A stretch of 64,000 nt of DNA from Litorihabitans aurantiacus (GTDB lineage: Bacteria > Actinomycetota > Actinomycetes > Actinomycetales > Beutenbergiaceae): assembly GCF_030161595.1 (NCBI RefSeq), contig NZ_BSUM01000001.1, positions 2,170,001 to 2,234,000 on the forward strand, read 5' to 3'. The translations under genes were made by a program, and so were the position numbers. The notes under the pieces were generated by a model. The model was not told where the DNA came from, did not search any database, and saw only the letters and a list, made by a program, of their open reading frames with translations. Shown here piece by piece: positions 18,789-28,888 of this stretch. Numbering within the stretch: the first letter of the stretch is position 1; every line of letters begins with the position of its first letter.

Positions 18789-18803
18789 GTCACGCGCCCA
18801 TCA

Positions 18804-18823
18804 CGCCGTCGTCGATGACGGCG
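18804..18823 (+). terminator. Short hairpin after small secreted protein gene
   Basis: A 7-bp stem (18804-18810 with 18817-18823) and 6-nt loop lie 15 nt after the stop. It is modest by itself, and a much stronger hairpin follows. Confidence 0.4.
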
Positions 18824-18845
18824 CGACGGCACGAGGCTGGACGCG

Positions 18846-18886
18846 ACGAGGCCGGACCGCTCGCAGTGCGAGCGGTCCGGCCTCGT
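18846..18886. terminator. 20-bp perfect bidirectional hairpin between convergent genes
   Basis: Arms 18846-18865 and 18867-18886 pair perfectly over 20 bp around a single G; the real loop would be a few bases larger. It ends 20 bp before the DUF3117 stop codon, placed to terminate both that gene and the secreted-protein gene. Confidence 0.8.
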
Positions 18887-18905
18887 GACGTGCGGGGAGG
18901 TCGGC

Positions 18906-19073
18906 TCAGCCGACGACGCCCGTGAGAGCTTCCTTGAGCGCCGAGGCCTCGTCGGCCTTGAGCTCGACGACCAGACGGCCCCCGCCCTCGAGCGGCACGC
19001 GCATCACGATGCCGCGCCCCTCCTTGGTGACCTCGAGAGGTCCGTCACCCGTCCTGGGCTTCATCGCGGCCAT
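18906..19073 (-). CDS. DUF3117 domain-containing small protein
   Basis: A 55-residue protein too small for many gene finders but unmistakable: MAAMKPRTGDGPLEVTKEGR, then GIVMRVPLEGGGRLVVEL, KADEASALKEAL and TGVVG at the end. This is the whole DUF3117 family, highly conserved across actinobacteria, and its function is not known to me. It keeps the same neighbourhood (dapE, LOG protein, sigE) that I recall in mycobacteria. The start is the ATG at 19073, and the ATG three codons later is an alternative. A TACAAT box lies about 85 nt upstream. Confidence 0.93.
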   Translation of the reverse strand: MAAMKPRTGDGPLEVTKEGRGIVMRVPLEGGGRLVVELKADEASALKEALTGVVG

Positions 19074-19157
19074 CGTTGCGGATCCCTCCGTCGTCGTCGG
19101 CGTACCTGCTGGTCAGCCGTTGCAGGCGGCGACCCGGCGGTCACCACTGGCACGCCC

Positions 19158-19163
19158 ATTGTA
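19158..19163 (-). promoter_or_regulatory. Candidate -10 TACAAT for DUF3117
   Basis: TACAAT on the minus strand lies in an AT-richer patch (CTTGTCATACAATGGG) of an otherwise very GC-rich 125-bp gap between the DUF3117 gene and the stop of the LOG gene. The predicted leader is about 80 nt. Confidence 0.45.
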
Positions 19164-19197
19164 TGACAAGGGGGTGGCCCGCCGCCGGGCGGCGGCC

Positions 19198-20028
19198 CTA
19201 CTCGGCCCCCTCGGCGGCCGCCTCGCTCGTCGCCTCGCGCTCCTGGCGGGCCAGTTCGGCCGCCGCCCGCGTGACCAGCCGGACCGCCTCGGCCGGGTCG
19301 TCCACCACCTGCAGGAGGTCGACGTCGTGGGTCCCCACCAGACCCCGCTCGCGCAGCGTGGAGCGCAGCCAGTCGATGAGCCCGGACCAGAACGCCGTGC
19401 CGACCAGCACGATCGGGAACTGCCGCACCTTGCCCGTCTGCACCAGCGTGATCGCCTCGAACAGCTCGTCCAGCGTCCCGAAACCGCCCGGCAGGACGAT
19501 GAACCCCGAGGCGTACTTGACGAACATCGTCTTGCGCACGAAGAAGTAGCGGAAGTTGACGCCGAGGTCGACGTAGGGGTTCATCCCCTGCTCGAACGGC
19601 AGCTCGATCCCGAGTCCGACAGACACACCACCGGCCTCGTGCGCACCCTTGTTGGCAGCCTCCATCAGACCCGGCCCGCCGCCCGTGATGACGGCGTAGC
19701 CCGCGTCCACCAGCTCACGTGCCACGGCCTCACCCAGCGCCCACTCCGGGTCGCCCTCGCGGATGCGTGCCGAACCGAAGACGCTCACCGCGGGCCCGAG
19801 GTCGGCCAGCGCGCCGAACCCCTCGACGAACTCCGACTGGATGCGCAGCACGCGCCACGGGTCGGAGTGCACCCAGGCGCCGTCGTCGGTCCCGAGCAGG
19901 CGCTCGTCGGTGGTGGTGGCGGGCACGAGCTGACCGCGCAGCGTCACCGGCCCGCGCTGGTGGGTCGGGCGGTCGACGGCGGGGTCCGCGGTGCGGTCGG
20001 TCGTGTGGTTGGTGGTGTGGTCCGTCAT
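19198..20028 (-). CDS. LOG family protein (TIGR00730, cytokinin-riboside phosphoribohydrolase-like)
   Basis: A 276-residue Rossmann-fold protein of the LOG family, which hydrolyses nucleoside 5'-monophosphates to base and ribose 5-phosphate. The nucleotide-binding GGGPGLMEAANKGAHEAGG and the diagnostic PGGFGTLDELFE are both present, and R and E of these motifs form the active site. The first 45 residues (MTDHTTNHTTDRTADP) are a Thr/Asp-rich extension of no recognised fold. The start ATG at 20028 has only a weak ribosome site. It lies 66 bp after dapE on the same strand, an order also known in mycobacteria. The real substrate in bacteria is usually untested. Confidence 0.9.
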   Translation of the reverse strand: MTDHTTNHTTDRTADPAVDRPTHQRGPVTLRGQLVPATTTDERLLGTDDGAWVHSDPWRVLRIQSEFVEGFGALADLGPAVSVFGSARIREGDPEWALGEAVARELVDAGYAVITGGGPGLMEAANKGAHEAGGVSVGLGIELPFEQGMNPYVDLGVNFRYFFVRKTMFVKYASGFIVLPGGFGTLDELFEAITLVQTGKVRQFPIVLVGTAFWSGLIDWLRSTLRERGLVGTHDVDLLQVVDDPAEAVRLVTRAAAELARQEREATSEAAAEGAE

Positions 20029-20093
20029 GGATTCGGCCTTCCGTCGGCGGTGGCGGTCGTGGTCGTGGGATCGGGGGCGTCGGGCGGCTCGGG

Positions 20094-21221
20094 TCAGGGC
20101 GCGAGCCACGCCCGGAGCGCATCGGCCACGGCGGCGATCTGCGCCGTCGGGACCCGCTCGTCGTCGGCGTGGGCGAGGCTCGGGTCGCCGGGACCGAAGT
20201 TGACGGCCGGGACCCCGAGCGCGGAGAAGCGGGCGACGTCGGTCCAGCCGTACTTGGGGTTGATCTGCGCGCCGGTGGCCGCGGTGGCGGCCGCGACGAA
20301 GGCGGCGGCCACCGGGTGGTCCAGGCCGGGGCGCGCGCCCTCGGCGACGTCGGTGACCGTCACGGTCGCGTCCGGGAGCGCCGCGAGCGCGTCGGCGAGC
20401 ACCTCGCGGACGTACGCCTCGGCCTGCGCGGCGTCGCGCGAGGGTGCGAAGCGGTAGTTCACGGTGACGACGGCGTCGTCGGGGATCATGTTCCCCGCGA
20501 TCCCGCCGCGGACGCCGACGGCGTTCAGCCCCTCGCGGTAGTCGAGCCCGTCGACCGTGACCGTCTCGCTCGTGTGTGCGGCCAGCGCCGTCAGCACGGG
20601 CGCGAGGTCGTGGATCGCGTTGTGGCCGCGCCACGCGCGCGCCGAGTGGGCGGTGCAGCCGGGCGTGCGCACGTCCAGCCGCATCGTGCCGTTGCAGCCG
20701 CCCTCGACGTGGCCGGAGGTCGGCTCGCCGAGGATGGCGAAGTCGGCGGCGAGCCACGCGGGGTGGTTTCGCGCGATCCGTCCGAGCCCGTTCTTCGCCG
20801 CCTCGACCTCCTCGTGGTCGTAGAAGGCGTAGGTGACGTCGACGGCGGGGTCCGCGACCGCGGCCGCGAGGTGGAGCGCGACGGCGACGCCGCCCTTCAT
20901 GTCGACCGTGCCGCGGCCCCACAGGACCTCGCCGTCGACCTCGTCGGTGCGCAGCTGCGTGGGCAGGTTGCCCTGGACCGGGACGGTGTCGAGGTGCCCG
21001 GCGATCACGACGCGGCTCGCGCGAGCGCGGTTCGTGCGCGCGAGGACGGCGTCGCCGTCGCGCAGGACCTCGAGGTGGGGCATGGCCCGCAGGGCGTGCT
21101 CGACGGCGTCGGCGATCGCGCGCTCCTCGCCGCTGACCGAGGCGATGTCGCACAGCACGCGCGTCAGCGTGACCGGGTCGGTGGTGGCGAGGTCGGGCAG
21201 GGCGCGCGCGGGCTGACTCAC
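20094..21221 (-). CDS. dapE: Succinyl-diaminopimelate desuccinylase
   Basis: A 375-residue M20-family zinc hydrolase that frees LL-diaminopimelate from its N-succinyl form, in lysine and peptidoglycan synthesis. It shows [13 protein letters not shown] (first metal H and the catalytic D), [16 protein letters not shown] (bridging D), [13 protein letters not shown] (general-base E and metal E), [20 protein letters not shown] and the dimerisation domain ([18 protein letters not shown]). The GTG at 21221 is the likely start. It lies 9 bp after the ABC-F stop codon, so the two may be co-transcribed, with the LOG protein next. Confidence 0.93.
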   Translation of the reverse strand: MSQPARALPDLATTDPVTLTRVLCDIASVSGEERAIADAVEHALRAMPHLEVLRDGDAVLARTNRARASRVVIAGHLDTVPVQGNLPTQLRTDEVDGEVLWGRGTVDMKGGVAVALHLAAAVADPAVDVTYAFYDHEEVEAAKNGLGRIARNHPAWLAADFAILGEPTSGHVEGGCNGTMRLDVRTPGCTAHSARAWRGHNAIHDLAPVLTALAAHTSETVTVDGLDYREGLNAVGVRGGIAGNMIPDDAVVTVNYRFAPSRDAAQAEAYVREVLADALAALPDATVTVTDVAEGARPGLDHPVAAAFVAAATAATGAQINPKYGWTDVARFSALGVPAVNFGPGDPSLAHADDERVPTAQIAAVADALRAWLAP

Positions 21222-21230
21222 CCGACGACC

Positions 21231-22976
<1,746 letters not shown>

Positions 22977-23121
22977 GGGGACCTGCCGGAGGGTCGAGGA
23001 GGCGCGCGGACGCGGGGCGGGTCAGATCAGCACGGGACCAGGTTAGGAGGGCGGCGGATCGCCGTCGAGCGAATTCCCCGGGGTGCGCCGCGCGGCTCGT
23101 TCCCGCGGCGTCTCGGCGCGC
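22977..23121 (-). promoter_or_regulatory. Promoter/leader region of the ABC-F gene
   Basis: The 145-bp gap downstream of the lpdA-like gene holds TAACCT (minus strand, near 23046-23041) as a possible -10, giving a leader of about 55 nt. Such leaders often attenuate ABC-F genes. I cannot identify a convincing leader peptide or paired terminator. Confidence 0.35.
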
Positions 23122-24633
23122 TCAGTCGGTGACGGGCGCGTGCAGGCGCCGGGCGCCCTCCGCGATCGAGCCGGAGAGCGAGGGGTAGATCGTCATCGCG
23201 CTGGCCAGCTGGTCCACCGTCACACGGCTCGCGACGGCGAGCGTCAGCACGTGGATCAGCTCGCTCGCGCGCGGCGCGACCACCACGCCGCCGAGCACCG
23301 AGCCCGAGCCCTCGCGCGAGATCACCTTCACGAAGCCCTCGTGGATGCCCAGCATCTTCGCGCGCGGGTTCCGCGCGAGCGGCACGGTGGTCACGCGGCC
23401 CTCGTGCGCGGCGGCGTCGACCTCGCTGACCCCGACCGTCGCGATCTCGGGCGAGGTGAAGACCGTCGCCGGGACGCGGCGCACGTCCAGCGGCGCGACG
23501 GCGTCGCCCAGCGCGTGCCACATCGCGATGCGGCCCTGGGTCGCCGCGACCGACGCGAGCGGGAGCACACCCGTGACGTCACCTGCCGCGTAGACGCCGC
23601 GGACGGTCGTGCGGGAGACGCGGTCGACCGTGATGTGACCGGTGTCCGTGGTCGCGACGCCGGCGCCCGCGAGCCCCAGCCCCTCGGTGTTCGGGATGCC
23701 GCCCACCGCGAGCAGGCAGTGCGACCCCGTCACCTCGCGGCCGTCGGTGAGCGTGACGACCACCTCGTCGCCGCGCCGCACCACCCCGGCCGCGCGGGAG
23801 CGCGAGAGCACCTCCATGCCGCCGCGGCGGAAGGCGTTCTCGACCAGCTCGGCGGCGTCGGCGTCCTCGCCCGGCAGCACGCGCTCCCGGCTGGAGATCA
23901 GCACGACGTCGACGCCGAGCGCGCTGAACGCACCGGCGAACTCGGCCCCGGTCACGCCGGACCCGACCACCACGAGCCGCTGGGGCAGCTCCGCGAGGGA
24001 GTAGACCTGCGTCCAGGTGAGGATGCGCTCGCCGTCGGGCACCGCCGTCGGGAGCTCGCGCGGGGTCGCACCCGTCGCGAGGAGGACGACGTCGGCCGGC
24101 AGCTCCTGCTCGCCGTCCTCCCCCGTGACCTCGACCGTGTCGGACGCCGCGAGGCGCCCCGTGCCCTCGACGATCCGCACCCCCTCGCGCTCGAGGTTGG
24201 CCCGGATGTCGCGGCTCTGCTGCTGCGCGAGCGCCACGACGCGTGCGTTCACCTCGCCGAGATCGACCTGGAGGGAGGCGTCACGCCCCTCGGGTGCGCG
24301 GATCCCCAGCTCCCCCGCGGCCGCGACCATGGCGCGCCACTCCGCCGTCGCGATGAGGGTCTTGGAGGGGACGACGTCGGTGAGCACCGCGGCCCCACCC
24401 AGGCCCTGCCGCTCCACCAGCGTCACGTCCGCCTTGAGCTGCGCCGCCACGAGCGCGGCCTCGTAGCCGCCGGGGCCGCCGCCGACGATCACCACCTGGC
24501 TGCCGAGCCGGGTCGACGAGGCGCCGCGCTTGGCGTCGGGCGCCTTGCCCGGTCCGTTCGCGGCGCTCGTGGCGGCCAAGCCGTCGGGTGCGGGGGTGCT
24601 GGCGGAGGTCGCGGGCGGCGTCGGGGACGTCAT
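23122..24633 (-). CDS. lpdA: LpdA-like NAD(P)H quinone reductase (flavoprotein disulfide reductase fold)
   Basis: A 503-residue FAD/NAD(P)-dependent oxidoreductase with the lipoamide dehydrogenase fold: FAD motif VVIVGGGPGGYEAALVAAQL, the NAD motif LVVVGSGVTGAEFAGAFSAL, GVYAAGDVTGVLPL and the dimerisation domain (VFTSPEIATVGVSE). The redox-active CxxxxC of true lipoamide dehydrogenases is replaced by GGAAVLTDVVPSKT, with no cysteine, as I recall for M. tuberculosis LpdA (Rv3303c), which reduces quinones. The first 38 residues are an Ala/Thr/Pro-rich extension. ATG 24633 lies 8 nt after CACAAT and next to GGAGG. It is divergent from the phosphorylase gene. Confidence 0.88.
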   Translation of the reverse strand: MTSPTPPATSASTPAPDGLAATSAANGPGKAPDAKRGASSTRLGSQVVIVGGGPGGYEAALVAAQLKADVTLVERQGLGGAAVLTDVVPSKTLIATAEWRAMVAAAGELGIRAPEGRDASLQVDLGEVNARVVALAQQQSRDIRANLEREGVRIVEGTGRLAASDTVEVTGEDGEQELPADVVLLATGATPRELPTAVPDGERILTWTQVYSLAELPQRLVVVGSGVTGAEFAGAFSALGVDVVLISSRERVLPGEDADAAELVENAFRRGGMEVLSRSRAAGVVRRGDEVVVTLTDGREVTGSHCLLAVGGIPNTEGLGLAGAGVATTDTGHITVDRVSRTTVRGVYAAGDVTGVLPLASVAATQGRIAMWHALGDAVAPLDVRRVPATVFTSPEIATVGVSEVDAAAHEGRVTTVPLARNPRAKMLGIHEGFVKVISREGSGSVLGGVVVAPRASELIHVLTLAVASRVTVDQLASAMTIYPSLSGSIAEGARRLHAPVTD

Positions 24634-24680
24634 ACCTCCATTGTGTCGCCTCGCCGCCCCGCGACGGTTACCGTGCACCA
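24634..24680. promoter_or_regulatory. Compact divergent promoter between lpdA-like gene and purine nucleoside phosphorylase
   Basis: Only 47 bp separate the two starts. CACAAT (minus strand) sits 8 nt before the ATG at 24633, and TACCGT (24669-24674) sits 6 nt before the GTG at 24681. Both transcripts would be leaderless or nearly so. Confidence 0.5.
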
Positions 24681-25532
24681 GTGACTGCACCGATCCTCGA
24701 CATCGACGACCCCGCCACCGACCCCTTCGCCGTCGCGCAGGAGGCCGCAGCGCAGCTGGCGCGGGCCACCGGCGTCGCGCGCCACGACGTCGCCCTCGTG
24801 CTCGGATCGGGCTGGGGCGGCGCGGCCGACCTGCTCGGCGAGACCGTCGCCGAGGTCCCCGCCCACGAGATCACCGGCTTCAGCGCGCCCGCCGTCGCCG
24901 GCCACGGCGCGACCATCCGCTCGATCCGGCTCGCGGACCGCGAGGAGGGCGACGGCGAGCCCCGCCACGCGCTCGTCCTCGGCTCGCGCACGCATTACTA
25001 CGAGAACAAGGGCGTCCGCCGGGTCGCGCACGGGGTGCGCACCGCGGCGGCCGCGGGTGCGCGCACGGTCGTCCTGACCAACGGGTGCGGCGGTCTCGTG
25101 CCCGAGTGGGCGCCCGGGACCCCCGTGCTCATCAGCGACCACATCAACCTCACCGCCGCCTCGCCGCTCGAGGGTGCGACGTTCGTCGACCTGACCGACC
25201 TGTACTCCTCCCGGCTGCGCGACCTCGCCCGCACGGTCGACGACTCCCTCGCCGAGGGCGTGTACGTCCAGTTCCGCGGGCCGCACTACGAGACGCCGGC
25301 CGAGGTCCGGATGGCCGGGGTGCTCGGCGGGCACCTGGTCGGGATGAGCACGTCGCTCGAGGCGATCGCGGCGCGCCAGGCCGGTCTGGAGATCCTCGGC
25401 CTCTCGCTCGTGACGAACGCCGCCGCCGGCATCTCGCCGGATCCGCTCTCGCACGAGGAGGTCATCGAGGCCGGTCGCGCCGCCGGGCCCCGCATCAGCG
25501 CGCTGCTGGCCGCGATCGTCGGGAAGCTGTGA
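24681..25532 (+). CDS. Purine-nucleoside phosphorylase (trimeric class)
   Basis: A 283-residue phosphorylase that splits purine nucleosides with phosphate to base and ribose 1-phosphate. The trimeric-PNP motifs are clear: VLGSGWGG (phosphate site), HGATIRSIRL, GSRTHYYENKG, TVVLTNGCGGL, VQFRGPHYETPAEVRM, VGMSTSLEAIAARQAG and LVTNAAAGI with the base-binding Asn. The GTG at 24681 gives VTAPILDID and follows a -10-like TACCGT. The stop overlaps the start of the phosphohexomutase gene by one base, so ribose 1-phosphate made here can be handed to the mutase as ribose 5-phosphate. The order matches deoD-pmmB of mycobacteria. Confidence 0.94.
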   Translation: MTAPILDIDDPATDPFAVAQEAAAQLARATGVARHDVALVLGSGWGGAADLLGETVAEVPAHEITGFSAPAVAGHGATIRSIRLADREEGDGEPRHALVLGSRTHYYENKGVRRVAHGVRTAAAAGARTVVLTNGCGGLVPEWAPGTPVLISDHINLTAASPLEGATFVDLTDLYSSRLRDLARTVDDSLAEGVYVQFRGPHYETPAEVRMAGVLGGHLVGMSTSLEAIAARQAGLEILGLSLVTNAAAGISPDPLSHEEVIEAGRAAGPRISALLAAIVGKL

Positions 25533-27274
25533 TGGTCGCCCAGGCCGTTCTCGCCCGGGCGCGCGCGTGGGTGCTGGACGACCCGGACGAGGCCACCGCG
25601 GCCGAGGTCACCGCGCTGTGCGCCGCCGCGGAGCAGGGCGACGACGCCGCCGCCGCCGAGCTCGGCGACCGGTTCGCCGGCACGCTGCAGTTCGGTACGG
25701 CCGGTCTGCGCGGCGTCATCGGCGGCGGGAGCAACCGGATGAACCGCGCCGTCGTGCTGCGCGCGGCGGCCGGACTCACGGCCTACCTGACGCGGACTCT
25801 CGCCGAGCAGGGGGCGGAGCGCCCCCGCGTCGTCATCGGCTACGACGCGCGCCACTACAGCAGCGTCTTCGCGCACGACACGGCCGCCGTCGTCACCGCC
25901 GCCGGGGGCGAGGCGCTCCTCATGCCGCAGGAGTGGCCGACGCCGGTGCTCGCCTTCGCGGTGCGCCACCTGGACGCCGACGCCGGCGTCATGGTCACCG
26001 CCTCGCACAACCCGGCGGCCGACAACGGCTACAAGGTCTACCTCGGCGGCCGGGTCGTGACCGACTCCGGCCAGGGCGCCCAGATCGTGCCGCCCTACGA
26101 CGCCGCCATCGCCGCCGAGATCGCCGCCGTGAAGCAGGTGGCGGACATCGCGCGCGCGCCCGGCGGCTGGCGCGTGCTGGACGACGACGTGCACACCGCC
26201 TACCTCGCGGCCCTCGCCGAGCAGCCCGCGCACCCGGGGGTCGGGTCGCTGCGCGTGGTGACGACGGCGATGCACGGTGTCGGCGGCGCGACCCTCACCA
26301 GCGCGCTCGTGGCCGCCGGCGTCACCGACCTGCACACCGTGCCGGAGCAGGCCGAGCCCGACCCCGCGTTCCCGACCGTCGCGTTCCCGAACCCGGAGGA
26401 GCCGGGGGCGATGGACCTGGCGGTGCAGCTGGCGGGCGGCCTCGAGGCAAACGTGATCATCGCCGTCGACCCCGACGCCGACCGGTGCGCGGTCGCGATC
26501 CCCGCACCCGGGCACGACGGCGGGTGGCGGCGCCTCAGCGGCGACGAGACCGGGGCGCTGCTGGGCGAGCACGTGGCGAGCGGCGTGACGCAACCGGGCG
26601 CCGTGCTCGCGAGCTCGATCGTGTCCTCGCGCCAGCTCGCCTCGATCGCGCGCGCCCACGGTCTGCGCCACCGCGCGACGCTCACGGGCTTCAAGTGGAT
26701 CTCCCGCGTGCCCGACCTCGCGTTCGGGTACGAGGAGGCGCTCGGGTACTGCGTGCTGCCGGCCGCGGTGCGGGACAAGGACGGGATCTCGGCCGCGCTC
26801 GCCGTCGTGAACCTGCTCGCCGCCGCGCGGGAGCGGGGAAGTGACCTCCAGGGTGAGCTGGACGCGCTCGCGCTGCGCGACGGCCTGGTCGCGACGGCGC
26901 CGGTGACGGTGCGCGTGACCGACCTCGCGCTCATCGGCGAGGCGATGGCGCGCCTGCGCACCGCTCCCCCGGCCGCGCTGGGCGGCAGCGAGGTGACGCG
27001 CGTCGTCGACCTCACGGGTGGGCTCGAGGTGCCGGACCCCGACGGCCTCAACGGCGGCGCCTACACCGTGCCGGGAACCGACGGGCTCCTGCTGGAGACG
27101 GCCGACGGCTCGCGCGTGATCGTCCGGCCGAGCGGGACGGAGCCGAAGCTCAAGGCCTACCTCGAGGTGCAGGTGGCCGTGGCCGACGCCGAGGCTCTTC
27201 CGGCGGCGCGGGCGACGGCGCAGGAGCGGCTCGCGGCGATCGTGGCCGACGTGCGGAGCGCGACCGGGATGTAG
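25532..27274 (+). CDS. Phospho-sugar mutase (phosphoglucomutase/phosphomannomutase family)
   Basis: A 580-residue alpha-D-phosphohexomutase superfamily enzyme. Domain 1 has GTAGLRG and the phosphoserine loop VMVTASHNPAADNGYKVY; domain 2 the Mg loop VDPDADRCAVA; domain 3 the sugar-binding GYEEALGYC; and domain 4 the phosphate-binding RPSGTEPKLKAYLEV. The length (about 580) is that of the long PmmB/PGM2 branch, which interconverts hexose 1- and 6-phosphates and also pentose 1- and 5-phosphates. Coupling with the upstream phosphorylase makes phosphopentomutase activity likely, by inference. ATG 25532 overlaps the previous stop; GTG 25529 is an alternative start. Confidence 0.93.
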   Translation: MVAQAVLARARAWVLDDPDEATAAEVTALCAAAEQGDDAAAAELGDRFAGTLQFGTAGLRGVIGGGSNRMNRAVVLRAAAGLTAYLTRTLAEQGAERPRVVIGYDARHYSSVFAHDTAAVVTAAGGEALLMPQEWPTPVLAFAVRHLDADAGVMVTASHNPAADNGYKVYLGGRVVTDSGQGAQIVPPYDAAIAAEIAAVKQVADIARAPGGWRVLDDDVHTAYLAALAEQPAHPGVGSLRVVTTAMHGVGGATLTSALVAAGVTDLHTVPEQAEPDPAFPTVAFPNPEEPGAMDLAVQLAGGLEANVIIAVDPDADRCAVAIPAPGHDGGWRRLSGDETGALLGEHVASGVTQPGAVLASSIVSSRQLASIARAHGLRHRATLTGFKWISRVPDLAFGYEEALGYCVLPAAVRDKDGISAALAVVNLLAAARERGSDLQGELDALALRDGLVATAPVTVRVTDLALIGEAMARLRTAPPAALGGSEVTRVVDLTGGLEVPDPDGLNGGAYTVPGTDGLLLETADGSRVIVRPSGTEPKLKAYLEVQVAVADAEALPAARATAQERLAAIVADVRSATGM

Positions 27275-27301
27275 CGACGCCGTCCGGGCGGTGGACGACG
27301 G

Positions 27302-27329
27302 CGGCGGCGCTCCTGAGGGAGCGCCGCCG
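27302..27329 (+). terminator. 12-bp perfect hairpin after phosphohexomutase gene
   Basis: Arms 27302-27313 and 27318-27329 pair over 12 bp with a TGAG tetraloop, 27 nt after the stop codon. TTCGCGT follows. A good actinobacterial terminator. Confidence 0.8.
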
Positions 27330-27370
27330 TTCGCGTCGATGGGCTTCGGCGGCGATGCAGCCCCCATGGC

Positions 27371-27678
27371 CCTCGCTGACGACGGCAACCCCCTCGCCCA
27401 CGACGGCACACCTCCTCCGCCCCGGCGTCCCTCGCTCACAGCGGCTGAGTCTCGCTCTCAGCGGCTGGTGGCGACGTGCGCCGACAGCTTACGACATCGC
27501 CGCAGGTCAGAGGCGTGAAGCCGGTGACCGCACTGCCACCAGCCGCTCTCAGCGAGACGCAGCCGCTCCGAGCGAGGGGGCCGTCAGGCTGACGGAACGC
27601 CGTCGTTGGCAAGCGGGTTGCCGTCGTCAGCAAGGGGGTTGCCGTCCTCAGCGAGGGGGTTGCCGTCCTCAGCGAGGC
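27371..27678. repeat. 21-bp tandem repeat (three units) with an inverted copy upstream
   Basis: Three head-to-tail 21-bp units occupy 27616-27636, 27637-27657 and 27658-27678 (the second and third differ only at the last base; the first differs at three). A complementary copy of the unit lies at 27371-27392. Together they bracket the dyad element at 27431-27574, so the whole 430-bp gap between the mutase and adenosine deaminase genes is filled by repeats and holds no gene that I can support. Confidence 0.8.
27431..27574. repeat. Intergenic element with four CGCT-N3-AGCG dyads (copy A)
   Basis: Four 11-bp dyads CGCT-N3-AGCG lie at 27433-27443, 27453-27463, 27544-27554 and 27564-27574. They form two pairs, each with exactly 20 bp between starts. 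The inner dyads lie in 23-nt inverted arms (27450-27472 and 27535-27557) that pair apart from a central 3-nt mismatch. A core at 27493-27513 is shared with copy B at 56.4 kb (19 of 21 positions), as are CTCGCTCACAGCGGC (27431-27445) and an 18-nt block at 27539-27556 (17 of 18). I do not recognise this element. Confidence 0.75.
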
Positions 27679-27700
27679 GTCGCCGCCCCGCCGGCCCGCC

Positions 27701-28831
27701 TCAGCCCTGCGCGCGCGCCGCCTCGTACCCGGGCAGGATCTGCTCGGCGACGATGCGCTCGAGCACGTCGCGGTGCGCGAAACCCGCGAAGGCCGCCAGG
27801 AGCGTGGCCTGCTCCAGGTCGTCGAGGTTCCAGTCGGCCTCGGCGGCCAGGAGCGTGAACTCCCTGCTCATCGACGTGGCCGACATGAGACGGTTGTCGG
27901 TGTTGATCGTGACGGCGAAGCCGAGGTCGCGCAAGAACGTGATCGGGTGCTGGGAGATCGTCCCGGCGATCCCGGTCTGCAGGTTCGAGGACGGCGCGAC
28001 CTCGAGCGGGATCTGGCGGTCCAGCACCCACTGCGCGAGGCGACCGAGCTGCGCGCGGTCCGCCGCGTCGACGTCGGCACCCTCGCCACGGACCACGTCC
28101 TCGACCAGGCGGACGCCGTGGCCGAGCCGCAGGGTGCCCTGCTGCACCGCGTCGTGGACCGAGGAGGCGCCGTCGGCCTCACCGGCGTGGATGGTGAAGG
28201 GGAAGTTCTCCCGGCGCAGCTCCGCGAACGCGGCGGCCTGGTTCGAGGCCGGGAAGCCGAGCTCCGCGCCGGCGATGTCGAAGCCGACCACACCGCGGTC
28301 GCGGTTCGCCAGGGCCAGCTCCGCGATCTCGACGCCGCGGTCGGCGTGCCGCATCGCCGTGATGAGCGTGCCGATCGTGATCGTGTGCCCGGCCTCGGCG
28401 GCCTCGGCGACGCCGTCGTCGAACCCCTGCTGGACGGCGTCGACGACCTCCTGGAGCGTGAGCCCCCGCTGCAGGTGCTGCTCGGGCGCGTAGCGCTGCT
28501 CCGCATACACGACGCCGTCGGCGGCGAGGTCGACCGCGGCGTCGCGAGCCACGCGGCGCAGCCCCTCCACCGTCTGCATCACGGCGATCGTGTGGTCGAA
28601 CGTCTCGAGGTAGCGCACGAGCGACCCCGAGTCGGCCGCCGTGACGAACCACTCCGCCAGCGCGTCCGGCTCGGTCGCCGGCAGCTCGTGACCGACATCG
28701 GCGGCGAGCTCGATGAGCGTGGTGGGGCGCAGGCCACCGTCGAGGTGGTCGTGCAGGAGCACCTTCGGGAGACCGGCGATCATCGCCTCGGTCAGGGCGG
28801 GCGGGGCGTCGAGGTGCTCGTCGGTGGTCAT
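27701..28831 (-). CDS. add: Adenosine deaminase
   Basis: A 376-residue zinc TIM-barrel deaminase converting adenosine to inosine. It has the metal-binding HDHLDGGLRP (normally HxHLDG), VVYAEQRYAP, GVVGFDIAGAELGFP, the FTIHAGEADG motif with catalytic H and E, RLGHGVRL, and INTDNRLMSATSMSREF with the D pair near the C-terminus. ATG 28831 lies directly after GATACCGTTGCTCCC, so translation may be leaderless; an upstream start at 28855 would add eight residues. It begins the salvage block add - unknown - deoA - cdd - transporter, all on the minus strand, and feeds inosine to the phosphorylase encoded at 24.7 kb. Confidence 0.95.
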   Translation of the reverse strand: MTTDEHLDAPPALTEAMIAGLPKVLLHDHLDGGLRPTTLIELAADVGHELPATEPDALAEWFVTAADSGSLVRYLETFDHTIAVMQTVEGLRRVARDAAVDLAADGVVYAEQRYAPEQHLQRGLTLQEVVDAVQQGFDDGVAEAAEAGHTITIGTLITAMRHADRGVEIAELALANRDRGVVGFDIAGAELGFPASNQAAAFAELRRENFPFTIHAGEADGASSVHDAVQQGTLRLGHGVRLVEDVVRGEGADVDAADRAQLGRLAQWVLDRQIPLEVAPSSNLQTGIAGTISQHPITFLRDLGFAVTINTDNRLMSATSMSREFTLLAAEADWNLDDLEQATLLAAFAGFAHRDVLERIVAEQILPGYEAARAQG

Positions 28832-28888
28832 GGGAGCAACGGTATCGCCGGGCACGTCACCGGCCGAACCCTCCGCGGTCCGCAGGCC

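Noticed and set aside
27431-27574. CRISPR array or parS-like centromere site
   Set aside because: Only four short dyads with no regular 30-bp repeat/spacer units or cas genes, and the sequence is not the TGTTTCACGTGAAACA type.
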